Positions 24,292 to 25,183 of a stretch of 25,183 nucleotides of DNA are shown one piece after another. This DNA comes from CAZQCI01 sp964592255. Its GTDB lineage: Bacteria; UBA10199; SBBF01. Made by a program: the position numbers and the translations under genes. How positions within the stretch are numbered: position 1 is the first letter of the stretch; each line of letters begins with the position of its first letter. The stretch covers positions 1-25,183 of the forward strand of contig CAZQCI010000022.1 of the NCBI GenBank assembly GCA_964592255.1, in the 5' to 3' direction. The notes beneath the pieces are model-generated. The model was given only the letters and a program-made list of their open reading frames with translations, ran no database searches and had not been told where the DNA came from.

Positions 24292-24827
24292 CGTTTCATC
24301 AAATGATTGTTCAGGCCCATGTGATCCAATACGCGTGAGGTGACAGTCATGGCTACTTCTTCCAAGGTTTTTGGGTGACTATAGAAAGAAGGAATAGCTG
24401 GAATAAGAGTGACCCCGGCTAATGAAAGAAGACGCATGTTTTCAATATGGATGAGTGAAAAAGGAGTATCGCGTGGTACCAAAATTAATTTTCTCTTTTC
24501 CTTCATCATTACATCGGCGGCACGTGTTAGGGCATCATCAGATATGCCGTGAGCAATTCGTCCTAAAGTTCCCATGCTGCAAGGGGTAATGACCATGACA
24601 TCCATTTTAGATGACCCCGAAACATAGGGGACATCAAAATTATCGATATCAAAGAGGGGAAATCCCATATCGGCTAAATTTTTCCCCAGTTCTTCCGCAA
24701 AAATTCGGCGTCCATTTTTTGAAGCCACTATGGATACTTCATGTTCTTTTTGTTCTTTAAGAAAAGACAAGATTTGAAATGGATAAATGGCTCCGCTGGC
24801 TCCGCTGATGGCGATAAGTATTTTCAT
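24279..24827 (-). CDS. ubiX: Flavin prenyltransferase UbiX
   Basis: 182 residues, slightly short of but close to the usual size. It links a dimethylallyl group to FMN to make the prenyl-FMN cofactor of UbiD-type decarboxylases. The FMN-binding start ISGASGAIYPFQIL (G9-A-S-G-A13) is intact, as are TPCSMGTLGRIAHGISDDALTRAADVMMKE and the substrate-site motif VPRDTPFSLIHIENM. No UbiD-like decarboxylase gene is in the window. The ATG overlaps the stop of the upstream methyltransferase in an ATGA (24824-24827), so translation is coupled. Confidence 0.95.
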   Translation of the reverse strand: MKILIAISGASGAIYPFQILSFLKEQKEHEVSIVASKNGRRIFAEELGKNLADMGFPLFDIDNFDVPYVSGSSKMDVMVITPCSMGTLGRIAHGISDDALTRAADVMMKEKRKLILVPRDTPFSLIHIENMRLLSLAGVTLIPAIPSFYSHPKTLEEVAMTVTSRVLDHMGLNNHLMKRWKE

Positions 24828-25183
24828 CTATTTTTTACTCCTAAAAGATAAGAGGAAATTTTAAGCCAAAAATCTTTTCCTGTGATTTGATTAAAGCCTA
24901 TTTTTTCTGCCATCTTTTCATATTCAGCCCGTGAATAGTAATTTTGAATGGAGGTGTACAAATGAAGATAAGCGTCTTTATTGCCTGATATCAGACCTCC
25001 CACAGTGGGTAGTAAAAAACGTCCGTAAGTGGTGTGAAAAAGTCGGCTTAGAAAAGTTAAGGGTTTGAAAAATTCCAAAATCATTATTTTACCTTGCGGT
25101 TTTAATACGCGGTATATTTCGGCCAAACCTTTTTGATTATCATCCAAATTTCTCATTCCATACGCACAAAACACAAAATCAAA
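24824..25183 (-). CDS. UbiE/MenG-type quinone C-methyltransferase, C-terminal part
   Basis: 120 residues of open frame reaching the right edge of the window, so the N-terminal half with the SAM-binding loop is missing. The visible part matches the family: FDFVFCAYGMRNLDDNQKGLAEIYRVLKPQGKIMILEF, then YYSRAEYEKMAEKIGF near the C-terminus. These enzymes methylate the quinone ring (demethylmenaquinone to menaquinone, or the ubiquinone equivalent) with S-adenosylmethionine. The GTG at 25174 is an internal codon, not a start, because the conserved FDF residues precede it in frame. First visible gene of the ubiE-ubiX-ubiA operon. Confidence 0.9.
   Translation of the reverse strand, partial: FDFVFCAYGMRNLDDNQKGLAEIYRVLKPQGKIMILEFFKPLTFLSRLFHTTYGRFLLPTVGGLISGNKDAYLHLYTSIQNYYSRAEYEKMAEKIGFNQITGKDFWLKISSYLLGVKNR

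Noticed and set aside
1..25183. CRISPR arrays, tRNA or rRNA genes
   Set aside because: No regularly spaced direct repeats and no tRNA or rRNA-like sequence were seen on either strand.

Overview
The window looks like a piece of a draft or metagenome-assembled genome: two runs of exactly ten Ns (341-350 and 8875-8884) mark scaffold gaps. Type II secretion genes (gspC, gspD) show a Gram-negative bacterium. The gene order pyrR-pyrB-pyrC-carA-carB, the quinone genes and the AT-rich codon choice fit a deltaproteobacterium-like lineage. This placement is inference from gene content only.

Layout: (1) 1-1622, minus strand, the larger part of a DmdC-type acyl-CoA dehydrogenase that runs off the left edge. 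(2) 1749-10917, an unusual three-gene block. It holds a 1005-residue protein with a JAMM-like metal site near its C-terminus, a 178-residue unknown on the opposite strand, and a 1805-residue protein. That large protein carries two GHKL (Hsp90-like) ATPase modules, a beta-propeller-like segment between them and a HELTH zinc-protease motif near the C-terminus. (3) 10936-18481, the pyrimidine operon pyrR-pyrB-pyrC-carA-carB, preceded by a clear attenuator (competing hairpin, then intrinsic terminator). Three palindromic dispersed repeats lie in this operon, one of them inside the carB reading frame. (4) 18644-23443, gspC-gspD-histidine kinase, each start codon directly following the previous stop. 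(5) 23422-25183, minus strand, the overlapping quinone genes ubiE/menG (partial), ubiX and ubiA/mqnP.

How the genes work together: the pyr operon encodes carbamoyl-phosphate synthase, aspartate transcarbamoylase and dihydroorotase, the first three steps to UMP, under likely PyrR attenuation. GspC and GspD are the inner-membrane and outer-membrane partners of a type II secretion channel, but the ATPase gene gspE does not follow. UbiA, UbiX and UbiE supply prenylation, prenyl-FMN cofactor and ring methylation for a membrane quinone. The block at 1749-10917 is the only region whose role I cannot assign. It is the best candidate for an undescribed system, with an ATP-dependent remodelling machine and two putative metalloprotease sites next to each other.
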